This document shows, in pieces, positions 33,248-43,978 of a DNA stretch of 64,000 nt (position 1 is its first letter; each line of letters opens with the position of its first letter). Source of the DNA: Starkeya sp. ORNL1 (lineage in GTDB: Bacteria > Pseudomonadota > Alphaproteobacteria > Rhizobiales > Xanthobacteraceae). Position numbers and translations under genes: made by a program. The notes beneath the pieces are model-generated. The model made no database searches. It saw nothing but the letters and a program-made list of their open reading frames with translations, and was not told the origin of the DNA. The stretch spans positions 4,907,001-4,971,000 of the forward strand of contig NZ_CP048834.1 in NCBI RefSeq assembly GCF_012971745.1, given 5' to 3'.

Positions 33248-33305
33248 AGTCCCCTCGCATTGTTTTGTGGCGGGTTGGGTGACCCGCGGACCGGCTTTGT
33301 GGTCG

Positions 33306-33320
33306 GCAAGCGGCGTGCCA
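33306..33320 (-). promoter_or_regulatory. Sigma-54 (-24/-12) promoter of the fused-permease ABC operon
   Basis: On the minus strand TGGCACG-CCGC-TTGC matches the RpoN consensus exactly, with the invariant GG and GC ten bases apart. It is 59 bp upstream of the binding-protein start at 33247. The activator gene starts downstream of it on the right. This 33248-33629 interval (382 bp) has no gene; it holds this promoter and the GAGACACCCGTCTC element. Confidence 0.85.
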
Positions 33321-33508
33321 TGCCATGCCAGGTGCGCGGCCGGTCGGGGCACCAGGCGCCGCTACGATGCGAGCGCCCGGCGGGCTCGGCAAGCCGGTGG
33401 GTTCAAGCGATTGATTCGGGCCGATTATCCGCTGTGCTCGATGCCGCCTGTGCGGTGCCGGCGCGGCGGCGTGCGCGGCGCGAGCCAGGAGGGATCGTGA
33501 CACTGCGG

Positions 33509-33522
33509 GAGACACCCGTCTC
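33509..33522. promoter_or_regulatory. Probable activator site (UAS) for the ABC operon
   Basis: GAGAC-ACCC-GTCTC is an inverted repeat found almost identically (GAGAC-GCCC-GTCTC) between the two divergent sigma-54 promoters at 37719-37734. Here it is about 190 bp upstream of the -24 element. TTGCGACG follows at 33527, and its inverse TGTCGCAA occurs at 37685. Likely bound by the AcoR-like protein encoded next to it (inference). Confidence 0.65.
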
Positions 33523-33629
33523 ACTCTTGCGACGCGCGTGTCGATGCCGACAGCCGAGGTCCGGCCTGCCGTTGCCGGCGCCGGTTGAGATCGTGGCTGG
33601 AGAGGGATGACGGGGGCCGTGCGGCGCTG

Positions 33630-35615
<1,986 letters not shown>

Positions 35616-35734
35616 CGGCTTTCCCTGGTCTAAGACAGTGAGCCCCTCGAATTTTGTGCGAATTTTAAGCCTGCCGTCAAGTTGAGCAGATATCGCCTAT
35701 GTTTCGGTTCAGGACTGGTCGCCCTGCGCCGGTC

Positions 35735-37003
35735 TCAGTGGAAACGGGCCGGGCTGAACGCGTCCAGCGGCAGCTCGGACGGTCGTCCGGCCAGGAGGTC
35801 GGCGACCGCGCGCCCGGTAGTCGCGCCGGCGGCGAGGCCGACATGGCCGTGGCCGAAGGCATAGACGACGTCGCGGCTGCGGCGCGAAGGCCCGATCACC
35901 GGCAGGGAATCCGGGATGCTGGGGCGGAATCCCATCCAGAGCGACAGGCGTTCCTCGGAATAGGTGTCTCGCAAGGCGGGAAACAGCCGCTGGCCGAGCG
36001 TGAGCAGCTTGCGTGCGCGCCGCCAGTCCGGGTCGGCGTCAAGCCCGGCGAACTCCACGGTGCCGGCGAGGCGCAGGCCCATATCCATCGGTGTCGCCAC
36101 GAACTTGCCGGCGGCATCGAGGATCGAGGTGCGCGGCACCGCCTCCGGATCCTTGATGATGATGTGATAGCCGCGTTCGGTGTCGAGCGGGACGGCATCA
36201 CCGAGTTCGACCGTGAAGGGTCGCGAGCGCGCGCCGGCGGCGACGACGGCCGCGTCGGCCGGCACCTCGCCGGCATCGGTCTTCACGGCGACGAGGCGTT
36301 CGCCATCGAAGCTGAAGCTGCGTGCGGCGGCCACCAGGATCTTGCCGCCGTCGCGCTCGAAGGCGTCGGCGAGGGCGCGCACCAATTGGTTCGGGTTCGT
36401 GGTGTGGCCGTTGTCGGGGATGAACACGCCGAATTGGTAGTCGTGCGACAGGCTCGGCTCCTGCTGCCAGAGCGCGTCGCGTTCCAGCAGGTCGAAGCCG
36501 ATGCCGTTGTCGCGGCGCAGCTTCCAGCCGAGCGCATCGCCTTCGAAATCCTGCTTCGAGCGATAGGCGACGAGATGACCGTTGCGACGCACGAGGTGTC
36601 CGGCGTTGGCATCGCGCACCAGCGGGGCATAGGCGCCGAAGGAGTCATGCAGCAGCGGGCGCAGCGCGGCGGCCTGGTGCGTAACCTTCTCGGGCGTGCC
36701 GGCTCGGACGAAGGCGAGGAGCCAGGGCGCGATCTTCGGCAGATAGCTCCAGCGGATCGACAGTGGCCCGAGCGGATCCAGCAGCCAGCCCGGCACTTTG
36801 CTCAAATTGCCGGGCATCGACATCGGCACCACCGAGGAGGCGTTGAGGCAGCCGGCATTGCCGAAGGACGAGCCCATGCCGATGCCGTCGGGCTCGATGA
36901 TGGTGACGTCGTGCCCGTCGCGCAGCAGCCAGCTCGCGGCACACACGCCGATGACGCCGCCGCCGATCACGGCAACCCGGCGGCCGGTCTTCACTATCGC
37001 CAT
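35735..37003 (-). CDS. FAD-dependent D-amino-acid dehydrogenase/oxidase (DadA family)
   Basis: DAO-superfamily flavoprotein of 422 residues. The FAD motif VIGGGVIG is at 12-19, followed by SSFGNAGCLNASSVVP; near the C-terminus WMGFRPSIPDSLPVIGPS and YAFGHGHVGL complete the FAD-binding fold. It is clearly homologous to the DadA-like protein at 14105-15331 but longer at the N-terminus. ATG 37003 lies 17 bp after the flavin reductase stop. It probably oxidises an amine or D-amino acid taken up by the PotD-type system in the same sigma-54 regulon. Confidence 0.88.
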   Translation of the reverse strand: MAIVKTGRRVAVIGGGVIGVCAASWLLRDGHDVTIIEPDGIGMGSSFGNAGCLNASSVVPMSMPGNLSKVPGWLLDPLGPLSIRWSYLPKIAPWLLAFVRAGTPEKVTHQAAALRPLLHDSFGAYAPLVRDANAGHLVRRNGHLVAYRSKQDFEGDALGWKLRRDNGIGFDLLERDALWQQEPSLSHDYQFGVFIPDNGHTTNPNQLVRALADAFERDGGKILVAAARSFSFDGERLVAVKTDAGEVPADAAVVAAGARSRPFTVELGDAVPLDTERGYHIIIKDPEAVPRTSILDAAGKFVATPMDMGLRLAGTVEFAGLDADPDWRRARKLLTLGQRLFPALRDTYSEERLSLWMGFRPSIPDSLPVIGPSRRSRDVVYAFGHGHVGLAAGATTGRAVADLLAGRPSELPLDAFSPARFH

Positions 37004-37019
37004 GACAAATGATCCAAGC

Positions 37020-37529
37020 TCAAGAGAGCGCCGCCGTCGGGGTGAAGGAGCGTAGAGCGTCGAAGCGCCCATCGACATAGAGCAGCGGCTGGATGGCGTC
37101 GTGGGACAGCTCGATCGCCATTACCTTGCCCAGGAACACGGTGTGGCTCTCGACGTCGATCGCGGTCTGTACCTCGCAATCGAAGCTGGCGAGCGCCACG
37201 GAAAGCGCGGGCGCGCCGGTGGTCAACGCTCGCCATTCGCACTGCGCGAAGCGGCGCTCGCGATGGGCCGAGGAGCTGAACAGGCGGGCGAGCTCGGCGT
37301 CGGTCTCCGAAAGGAGATTGACGCAGAACTTGCCCGAACGATGGATCGCGCCATGCGAGGAGACCTCGCGATTGACGCAGACCAGCAACAAGGGCGACGG
37401 CGCGGCGCATACCGAGGTGACGGAGGTCGCGACGAAGCCCTGGGGTGTCGTCTCGTCCATCGTGGTGACGATCGACACGCCGGAAGCCAGCCGGCGCATC
37501 CCGCGCTTGAACAGGTCAGCATCCGTCAT
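37020..37529 (-). CDS. Flavin reductase family protein (NAD(P)H:FMN)
   Basis: Flavin reductase-like domain protein of 169 residues: FKRGMRRLASGVSIVTT, GFVATSVTSVCAAPSPLLLVCVN, GKFCVNLLSE and a C-terminal HTVFLGKVMAIEL match the HpaC/RutF group. Such enzymes supply reduced FMN to a separate monooxygenase. The natural partner here is the luciferase-like monooxygenase transcribed in the opposite direction at 37865. Start ATG 37529 was chosen by family length; a sigma-54 promoter lies about 100 bp upstream. Confidence 0.88.
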   Translation of the reverse strand: MTDADLFKRGMRRLASGVSIVTTMDETTPQGFVATSVTSVCAAPSPLLLVCVNREVSSHGAIHRSGKFCVNLLSETDAELARLFSSSAHRERRFAQCEWRALTTGAPALSVALASFDCEVQTAIDVESHTVFLGKVMAIELSHDAIQPLLYVDGRFDALRSFTPTAALS

Positions 37530-37630
37530 CGCACACTCCCGCAACTGCTTTTCTTGTCGCCATGGTCCGGTTCCTCGTTCACGCGCCGGCCGCCGCGTTG
37601 GCAGCGATCGGATCGATGGAGGGGCTTTGC

Positions 37631-37645
37631 GCAACTGGCGTGCCA
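37631..37645 (-). promoter_or_regulatory. Sigma-54 promoter of the flavin reductase-DadA-activator operon
   Basis: Minus-strand TGGCACG-CCAG-TTGC, an exact RpoN -24/-12 match, lies 102 bp upstream of the flavin reductase start. The gene-free interval 37530-37864 (335 bp) contains this promoter, its divergent counterpart and a shared inverted repeat. Confidence 0.85.
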
Positions 37646-37718
37646 GACGCCGAAACCACCCGCGAGCGGGGCAATCTGGTCGGCCTGTCGCAAGCCGGCG
37701 TCGGCGGGCGCGAAAAAA

Positions 37719-37744
37719 ATGAGACGCCCGTCTCTGGAGTGAGA
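37719..37744. promoter_or_regulatory. Shared activator site (UAS) between divergent sigma-54 promoters
   Basis: TGAGAC-GCCC-GTCTCT (37719-37734) followed by a direct TGAGAC at 37739-37744. Its centre is about 83-85 bp from the -24 elements on both sides, placing it symmetrically. The GAGAC-RCCC-GTCTC core is shared with 33509-33522. Likely binding site for the AcoR-like activator. Confidence 0.7.
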
Positions 37745-37809
37745 CGAGCCAAGCCTGCCCGGTCGTGCGACCGAGGGCAAATCGTGTCACCTGAAGCGCT
37801 TGCGGGTCG

Positions 37810-37824
37810 TGGCACGCCCCTTGC
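37810..37824 (+). promoter_or_regulatory. Sigma-54 promoter of the monooxygenase-oxidase operon
   Basis: TGGCACG-CCCC-TTGC matches the RpoN consensus exactly, 40 bp upstream of the monooxygenase ATG at 37865. Spacing between the invariant GG and GC is the required ten bases. Confidence 0.87.
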
Positions 37825-37864
37825 CATCCAGTGTCGGGAGTTCTTTCAAGCCACGAGGAAGATC

Positions 37865-38965
37865 ATGAAACTATCTCTCTTCATGATGCCGATGCACAAT
37901 ATGAACAGACCGTATCCGCTGACGCTCGATGAAGACATCGAACAGTTTAGCCTCGCGGATGAACTCGGATTCGAAGAGGCCTGGGTCGGGGAGCACTATT
38001 CGTCGGACATCGAACAGATATCGTCTCCGCTGGTCTTCCTTGCATTCATGGCGTCGCGGACGAAGCAGATAAAGCTCGGCACCGGCGTGCTTGCCTTGCC
38101 TTACTACCACCCGGCGCAGCTTGCCTCGCATGTGGCGCTGGTCGACCAACTCACCAAGGGGCGCTTCATCTTCGGCATCGGCACTGGGGCGCTGGGGTCG
38201 GACATCGAGGTGCTCGGGCTCGAAGGCGCCAACCGCCAGGACATGATGCTCGACTCGATCGAGCTCATCAAAAAGATCTGGACGAGCGACCCGCCCTATG
38301 ACTTCAAGGGCAAGTTCTGGAACATCAAGATCACCGAGAATGTCTGGCCGGATCTCGGCGTCGGTCCGCTGCCGAAGCCGCTCCAGCAGCCCTATCCGCC
38401 GATGGCAATATCCGTCAGCAGCCCGAATTCCAGCTCGATGCGCGTCGCCGCGCAGCACGACCTAATGCCGATCTCCGCCAATTTCGTCGCCTCCTGGGTC
38501 GTGAAGACGCATTGGGAGACCTATCTCGACGAGTGCCGCAAGCTTGGCAAGGTGGCGGACGGGAGCAAATGGCGCGTGGCCCGCAGCATCTTCGTCGCCG
38601 AGACCGACAAGGAGGCCGAGGCCTATGTGCAGAAGCCGGGCGGCGCCTATGACTGGTATTACGACTACATGTTCCAGGTCTATTCCCGCATGAAGGCCCC
38701 CGGCCTGCTGGCGCCCAGGCCCGACACCCCGCCGGAGAGCATCACCCATCAGATGGTGCGCGACAATTTCGTGATCTATGGCAGCCCCGAGACGGTGGCG
38801 CGCAAGCTGCTCGCTCTCAGGGACGAGGTCGGCCCGTTCGGGACGCTGATGATGACCGCCCACGACTGGTCGGACAAGGCGATCATGCGGCGTTCCATGG
38901 AATTGCTGGCCAATGACGTGATGCCGCGCGTCAATGCCGAGCTGAATGCGACACAAGCGGCGTGA
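37865..38965 (+). CDS. Luciferase-like flavin-dependent monooxygenase (LLM class)
   Basis: FMN-dependent monooxygenase of the bacterial luciferase superfamily, 366 residues. Family blocks are SLADELGFEEAWVGEHYSS near residue 30, KLGTGVLALPYYHPAQLASHVALVDQLTKGRF and GIGTGALGSDIEVLGL. It needs reduced FMN from a separate reductase, which the divergent gene at 37020 provides. The best-known relatives are limonene monooxygenase-like and alkanal monooxygenases; the substrate here is not known. ATG 37865 fits domain onset; the frame is open upstream only through promoter DNA. Confidence 0.88.
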   Translation: MKLSLFMMPMHNMNRPYPLTLDEDIEQFSLADELGFEEAWVGEHYSSDIEQISSPLVFLAFMASRTKQIKLGTGVLALPYYHPAQLASHVALVDQLTKGRFIFGIGTGALGSDIEVLGLEGANRQDMMLDSIELIKKIWTSDPPYDFKGKFWNIKITENVWPDLGVGPLPKPLQQPYPPMAISVSSPNSSSMRVAAQHDLMPISANFVASWVVKTHWETYLDECRKLGKVADGSKWRVARSIFVAETDKEAEAYVQKPGGAYDWYYDYMFQVYSRMKAPGLLAPRPDTPPESITHQMVRDNFVIYGSPETVARKLLALRDEVGPFGTLMMTAHDWSDKAIMRRSMELLANDVMPRVNAELNATQAA

Positions 38966-38988
38966 AGCCGCGTCTTCCGGAGACTGCG

Positions 38989-40251
38989 ATGACCGAACCG
39001 ACTGTGCTCAAGCCCGGCCGACTGTGGTGGAACTGGTTTGGCGAGCAATATTTCGTCCCGCGCTACTCGGTGCGTCCGCGCTCCGAGGAGGAGGTTCGGC
39101 AGGCCGTGCTGGAAGCGCGCAGGCTCGGCGTGCCGGTGCGGGCGAGCGGGGCGGGGCATTCCAACCCCGCAGTGGTGCCGACGCCCGGCGTGCATATCGA
39201 TTTCGATGATTTCCGGGAGGTCATCGCGGTCGACAAGGAGAAGCGACAGGTCACGATCCAGCCGGGCATGCGGGTCGGCGACGTCAGCCGCTATCTGCGC
39301 ACGCAAGGCATGTCGCTCAATAATCAGGGCGACATCGATACGCAGACCGCCATCGGCGCGATCATGACCGGCACGCACGGCGCCGGCGTGACGCTGCCGT
39401 GCCTGTCGAACCAGATGATCGCGGCGCGCATCGTCACCGCCGACGGGGAGTTCCTCGACCTGTCGGCGGAGAAGGACGGCGAATTGTTCCGGGCCTTCCG
39501 CTGCTCGATCGGCATGTTCGGCGTGGTGGTGTCGCTGACCCTGCAGGCGGTGCCGTCGTACAACATCCACAAGAGATCGTGGAACACGGATGTCGAGGAT
39601 TGCCTGGACGGACTACACCAGCGCTTGGCCGACAACCGCACGTTCTGGTTCTTCTGGCTGCCGATCAAGGAGTCGGCGGATCTCTATGAGCTGCCGGGCG
39701 GCAGCGTGCCCTCCAGTGCGACTCGCGACTACGACATCTGCCACATGCGCACCTACAATGCGGTGCCGGTCGGCGAGGCGGCGCCGCTCCTGAAGGAGGG
39801 CGAGCAGTTCGACCACAGCTCGGTGATCTTCCCGAACAGCTACATCCCGAACTTCCGCGAGATCGAATATGCGGTGCCGTTCGGGCGCTTCGAGGAGGCG
39901 TTCGCCGAGGTGCGCGATCTGTTCCAGACCAAATACCCGACCGCGCAGTATCCGGTCGAATGCCGACCGGTGAAGGCCGACGATACCTATCTCAGCGCCT
40001 ATGCCGAGCGCGACGGCTACGCACTCTCGATTTCCGGCCCGATGGAATTTGCAAGCTGGGCGATGCTGCAGGACTTCGACGAGTTGCTCGATCGCTACGA
40101 TGCCCGCCCGCATTGGGGCAAGCACCACTTCATGACGGCGGCACGGCTGGAGCGCATCTATCCGCGCTACGACGCGTTCAAGAAGATTCGCCGCGAGATC
40201 GATCCCGACGGTGTGTTCCTGAACGATCATCTGCGCCCGCTGTTCGCGTGA
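38989..40251 (+). CDS. FAD-linked oxidase (aldonolactone/alditol oxidase family)
   Basis: Flavoprotein of 420 residues. The N-terminal FAD-binding (PCMH-type) domain shows SGAGHSNPAV, where His57 is in the position used for covalent FAD attachment in gulonolactone/alditol oxidases, then GDIDTQTAIGAIMTGTHGAG. The C-terminal ALO domain ends with the HWGKHHF motif. Such enzymes oxidise sugar-derived lactones or alditols using O2 or a cytochrome. It lies 23 bp after the monooxygenase and shares its sigma-54 promoter. It is separated from the next gene by a hairpin-rich repeat. Confidence 0.87.
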   Translation: MTEPTVLKPGRLWWNWFGEQYFVPRYSVRPRSEEEVRQAVLEARRLGVPVRASGAGHSNPAVVPTPGVHIDFDDFREVIAVDKEKRQVTIQPGMRVGDVSRYLRTQGMSLNNQGDIDTQTAIGAIMTGTHGAGVTLPCLSNQMIAARIVTADGEFLDLSAEKDGELFRAFRCSIGMFGVVVSLTLQAVPSYNIHKRSWNTDVEDCLDGLHQRLADNRTFWFFWLPIKESADLYELPGGSVPSSATRDYDICHMRTYNAVPVGEAAPLLKEGEQFDHSSVIFPNSYIPNFREIEYAVPFGRFEEAFAEVRDLFQTKYPTAQYPVECRPVKADDTYLSAYAERDGYALSISGPMEFASWAMLQDFDELLDRYDARPHWGKHHFMTAARLERIYPRYDAFKKIRREIDPDGVFLNDHLRPLFA

Positions 40252-40280
40252 GTGCCTGACCGATAATTCCCAGATGGAAC

Positions 40281-40365
40281 CGTCATCCCCGGCCTTGTGC
40301 CGGGGATCTCGATTCCGGACAGCGCGTCAGTGGCCGAGATGGCCGGCACAAGGCCGGCCATGACG
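40281..40365. repeat. 85-bp palindromic element with 31-bp inverted ends (MITE/REP-like)
   Basis: Both ends read inward as CGTCAT, then the core CCGGCCTTGTGCCGG, then ATCTCG. The two 31-bp arms agree at 27 positions. The four differences are paired (CC..GG on the left, GG..CC on the right), so each arm still folds on itself. It occupies the gap between two converging genes and resembles short non-autonomous repeats of alphaproteobacteria. No target duplication was recognised. Confidence 0.65.
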
Positions 40366-40424
40366 TGGGAATGGCCCGCTTCCGAGGCTGCACGGCGCGA
40401 AAGCAAGAGCGCTCGTCGTCAAGG

Positions 40425-41078
40425 CTACTCGACCTTGCTCTTTTCCTCGACGATCCTGTTCTTGATGATCTCGCGCAGCGTCTGCGCAAGATTTGGCGTG
40501 GCGCTCGAGCAGGTGACCAGGATCTCGCTGGAGGGCTCCACCAGCGACAGGTAGCCGTGCTTCATGCTGCTGTCGAGATAGACGCTGTCGCCGGGTTCGA
40601 GATCGGTCGGCTCGTAATATTCGCTGAAGACGCGCACCTTGCCCTTCACCACTTGCACGAACTCCTCGCCGACGTGCGAGGTCAGTTCGCCGATGTGTTC
40701 CGGCCGCGTGGCCCGGATTTCGATGTGGATCGGGATGATCCGCTTATGGGCGACGTCCGAGCAGAGATAAGTGTAGGTGTAATAATTGGTGTCGAGCTTC
40801 TGCCCCTCGAACTGGCGGCTGATGCTGCGGCGGGCGAGGACGACCGCGGGCGGGTTGGCCTCGGCGGTCTGCGGGTCGAGCAGGTCGGCGATCTCGACGC
40901 CGAGACCGCGGCTGAGTTGCAGCACCTTGTCGAAGCTGGGGGACAAGAGGCCGTTCTCGATCTTGGACAAAGTGGACGCGGCGATGCCGGTCATCGAGCT
41001 GACATCGGCCAGCGTCCAGCCATGATGGGCGCGACGGTCGCGCAGCAGCTTGCCCAGCGCGGGAGCCTCATTGTTCAT
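40425..41078 (-). CDS. XRE family transcriptional regulator with C-terminal cupin domain
   Basis: Regulator of 217 residues. The N-terminal helix-turn-helix (about 8-62) has LGKLLRDRRAHHGWTLADVSSMTGIAASTLSKIENGLLSPSF, and the C-terminal half is a cupin sensor (THVGEEFVQVVKGKVRVFSEYYEPTDLEPGDSVYLDSSMKHGY). Proteins of this layout (PuuR-like) often control polyamine or amino-acid uptake. It follows the PotABCD-type operon on the same strand at 83 bp, so it is probably its regulator. ATG 41078 is preferred to a start seven codons upstream. Confidence 0.9.
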   Translation of the reverse strand: MNNEAPALGKLLRDRRAHHGWTLADVSSMTGIAASTLSKIENGLLSPSFDKVLQLSRGLGVEIADLLDPQTAEANPPAVVLARRSISRQFEGQKLDTNYYTYTYLCSDVAHKRIIPIHIEIRATRPEHIGELTSHVGEEFVQVVKGKVRVFSEYYEPTDLEPGDSVYLDSSMKHGYLSLVEPSSEILVTCSSATPNLAQTLREIIKNRIVEEKSKVE

Positions 41079-41160
41079 CCGTTCGCCCCGATCAGCCAAT
41101 TCACGTCAATGCCTACTCATCACTGAAACGCCGGTCATTTCAACGCGCTCGCACTATCCG

Positions 41161-41955
41161 TCATCGTCGTGCCATCGTCTCCTTAAGCGACATCGCGCCG
41201 AGAACGGCAAGCGTGATTGTAACAACCAGGACGATGGAGACGAGGGCGTTCACCTCGGGGGTGAAGCCCACCCGCATCATCGCCCACAGCCGGATCGGCA
41301 AGGTCGCGTCGCCGCCGACCAGGAAGAAGGTCACCAGCGTCTCGTCGAACGACAAAGTGAAGGCGAGCAGGCCGCTGGTGACCAGGGCCGAGCGCAACTG
41401 CGGCAGCACCACATGCAGGAAGGTCTGCCAACCATTGGCACCGAGATCGAGCGAGGCCTCGATCTGGCTGTCCTCCAGGCTTTCCAGCCGGATCATCACC
41501 ATCCGGTAGATGATGGCGAGGATCAGCACGACGTGCCCGATGGTGACGGTGACGAGGCTGCGCTCCAGACCCACTTCGCGGAAGGCGATGAGCAGCGAGA
41601 TGCCGGTGATGATGGCCGGCAGCACGAAGGGCAGGAAGATCACGAACTCCAGGAAGGCCCGGCCGCGGCGCACCCCGGTCTTCATGTAATAGGCGAGGCC
41701 GAGCGCCAGCGCGGTGGCGAGCACCACGGCGCAGGCGCCGACCAGCAGCGTGTTGCCGAGCGCCGCGAGCATCTGCGGATTGTCGCCGAGCCGGGCGTAC
41801 CACTGGAAGCCGAAGCTGCCCCAGTCGATGCCCTCGCGGTTGATGTCGAAGAACGACAGCAGCACCACCATGAAGGCGGGGCCGTAGAGCACGACGAAGA
41901 CGAGGGCGCCGATCGCCCACAGCAGCGTGATGGTGATGCGCTCGGTGGCGGTCAT
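41161..41955 (-). CDS. PotC-type ABC transporter permease
   Basis: Inner-membrane permease of 264 residues, six hydrophobic segments, EAA loop EASLDLGANGWQTFLHVVLP at about 177-197. The sequence resembles the C-terminal half of the fused permease at 29328-31052, giving a direct comparison of fused and split forms. Start overlaps the PotB-type gene by four bases (ATGA). Together they form the channel of the second PotD-type importer. Confidence 0.92.
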   Translation of the reverse strand: MTATERITITLLWAIGALVFVVLYGPAFMVVLLSFFDINREGIDWGSFGFQWYARLGDNPQMLAALGNTLLVGACAVVLATALALGLAYYMKTGVRRGRAFLEFVIFLPFVLPAIITGISLLIAFREVGLERSLVTVTIGHVVLILAIIYRMVMIRLESLEDSQIEASLDLGANGWQTFLHVVLPQLRSALVTSGLLAFTLSFDETLVTFFLVGGDATLPIRLWAMMRVGFTPEVNALVSIVLVVTITLAVLGAMSLKETMARR

Positions 41956-42860
41956 TTCACCCTCGCATGGCGGGAGATGGCGGCCGCGACCAGGATGATG
42001 AGCACGACCGAGAGCAGCAGCACTACGGCGAGCGCGGCGCCGAACGGCCAGTTGAAGGCCATGCCGAACTGGCTCCAGATGGCGCGGCCGAAGGTGAAGC
42101 CCTGGTTGCCGCCGACCATTTGCGGCGTGAGATAGTCGCCCAGCGCCAGCACCATGACGAACAGCGCGCCGACGATCGAGCCGGGCAGGCTGAGCGGCAA
42201 GACCACATTGCGGAAAGTCTGGCCCGGCCGGCCGCCGAGATCGGCTGAGGCCGCCAGCAGCGACGGCGAGATGCGCTCCAGCGACAGGAAGATCGGCAGG
42301 ATGGCATAGGGCAGGTAGATCACCGCCATGGTGATCATCACCGCGGTCTGGTTGAAGATGAACAGCTTGCTCGGCGTATCCAGGATGCCGGTATGGACCA
42401 GCAGCCAGTTCAGGAAGCCGTTATAGCCGAGGATGTTGCGCATCGCGTAGATCTTGACGATGTAGTTCATCGCCAGCGGGATCACGCTGAGCAGCAGCAG
42501 CAAGTAGCGCAGCCGGCCTTCCAGCCGCCACACCAGATAGGCGATGATGTAGCCGAAGATCAGGCTGGTGGCGGCGACGATGCTGGCAAGCCAGAGCGTG
42601 CCGATGAAGACGCCGCGATAGACCGGCTTGGCCAGGAAATCGATGTAGTTCGCCAGTGTGAAGGTCTGCACCACCTGGCCGTCGACCGTGGTCCAGAAGC
42701 TGTAGACCAGGAAGGTCGCCAGCGGCACCAGGATCAGCAGCACCGGCAGCCCATAGACCGCCAGCCGCAGCGCGATGCGGCGCAGCTGCCGGCGGTGCGG
42801 GGAGGGGGCGCCGGCGATCATCGGACCGGCGCCGGATGCGGCGAGCGAGAGATCGGTCAT
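41952..42860 (-). CDS. PotB-type ABC transporter permease
   Basis: Inner-membrane permease of 302 residues with about six spans. It has a long N-terminal extension before the first span (VYGLPVLLILVPLATFLVY) and an EAA-type loop near residue 195 (LAASADLGGRPGQTFRNVVLP), where the usual Glu is replaced. ATG 42860 gives the family length. It ends inside the PotC start and begins 8 bp after the ATPase stop. Confidence 0.9.
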   Translation of the reverse strand: MTDLSLAASGAGPMIAGAPSPHRRQLRRIALRLAVYGLPVLLILVPLATFLVYSFWTTVDGQVVQTFTLANYIDFLAKPVYRGVFIGTLWLASIVAATSLIFGYIIAYLVWRLEGRLRYLLLLLSVIPLAMNYIVKIYAMRNILGYNGFLNWLLVHTGILDTPSKLFIFNQTAVMITMAVIYLPYAILPIFLSLERISPSLLAASADLGGRPGQTFRNVVLPLSLPGSIVGALFVMVLALGDYLTPQMVGGNQGFTFGRAIWSQFGMAFNWPFGAALAVVLLLSVVLIILVAAAISRHARVK

Positions 42861-42868
42861 GGCCCGCC

Positions 42869-43978
42869 TCACGCCGTGAGGACGCTGACATCAGCGTCGG
42901 ACCAGCGCAGCGGCACCGGCCCGCCGACGCCGATCGCGCCACCCAGATCCGGCGTCGGCAAGCGCACCTTGACGGTGTGCGGCGAGCCTTCGCCAAGGCG
43001 CACCACGAGCTGGGTAGTGGCGCCGAGAAAGGTGAGGCTCTCCAGATGGCCAACCATCGAGCGCTGGTCGGCCGCGTCCTTGCCGGTTTCGCCGATGCTG
43101 AAGCTCTCCGGCCGGATGGCGATCGAGACGGCGTCGGCCGGTCCCACACCTTGCAAGGCATGACCGCCGAGCGGGCTCTCGATCGCCGGGGAGGAGCCGG
43201 TCAGTCGCGCCGGCAAGATGTTGTTCTCGCCGAAGAATTTCGCCACGAACTCGCTCTGCGGACGGTAATAGATGTCCTTCGGCGTGCCGACCTGCTCGAC
43301 CTTGCCATGATCCATGACCACGATGCGATCCGACATCGAGATCGCCTCTTCCTGGTCGTGGGTGATGAAGACGAAGGTGGTGCGGATGCGCCGCTGGAGG
43401 GCTTTCAGGAAGTCCTGCATCGAGCGGCGCAGCTCGGCATCGAGCGCGCCGAGCGGCTCGTCGAGCAGCACCACCCTGGGCTCGCAAACGATGGCGCGGG
43501 CAAGCGCCACGCGCTGGCGCTGCCCGCCGCTGAGCTCGGCGGGATAGCGGGCGGCCTTGTCGGCGAGGTCGACGATGGCGAGCACGTCCGCGACCTTGCG
43601 CTCGATCTCTTGGCGCGGGCGCCCGCGCATCTTCAGCCCGTAGCCGACATTCTTCGCCACGCTCATGTGCGGGAACAGCGCGTAGTCCTGGAATACGGTG
43701 TTGAAGGGCCGCTCGAAGATCGGCATGTCGGTGATGTCGATGCCGTCGAGCAGGATGCGACCCATACTCGGCGGCGTGAAGCCGCCGAGCATGCGCAGTA
43801 TGGTGGTCTTTCCGGAACCGGAGGGCCCGAGGATGGTGAGGAACTCGCCGTCGCCGATCACCAGGTCGATCGGCTTCAGCACATTCACCGCGCCATAGGA
43901 TTTGCCGACCCCGGCAAGATGGATGAGGTTGCGGAAGCTCATGCCGGCATCTGCTCCGGTGTTGGGGGCGTCGATCAT
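42869..43978 (-). CDS. PotA-type ABC transporter ATP-binding protein
   Basis: ATPase of 369 residues. It has Walker A GPSGSGKTT, VFQDYALFPHMSV, LSGGQRQRVALARA, Walker B VVLLDEPLGALD, switch His in ITHDQEEA and a C-terminal TOBE domain. It starts at ATG 43978 as ATGA overlap with the binding-protein stop. An upstream start ten codons earlier is less likely. Energises the second PotD-type importer of the window. Confidence 0.93.
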   Translation of the reverse strand: MIDAPNTGADAGMSFRNLIHLAGVGKSYGAVNVLKPIDLVIGDGEFLTILGPSGSGKTTILRMLGGFTPPSMGRILLDGIDITDMPIFERPFNTVFQDYALFPHMSVAKNVGYGLKMRGRPRQEIERKVADVLAIVDLADKAARYPAELSGGQRQRVALARAIVCEPRVVLLDEPLGALDAELRRSMQDFLKALQRRIRTTFVFITHDQEEAISMSDRIVVMDHGKVEQVGTPKDIYYRPQSEFVAKFFGENNILPARLTGSSPAIESPLGGHALQGVGPADAVSIAIRPESFSIGETGKDAADQRSMVGHLESLTFLGATTQLVVRLGEGSPHTVKVRLPTPDLGGAIGVGGPVPLRWSDADVSVLTA

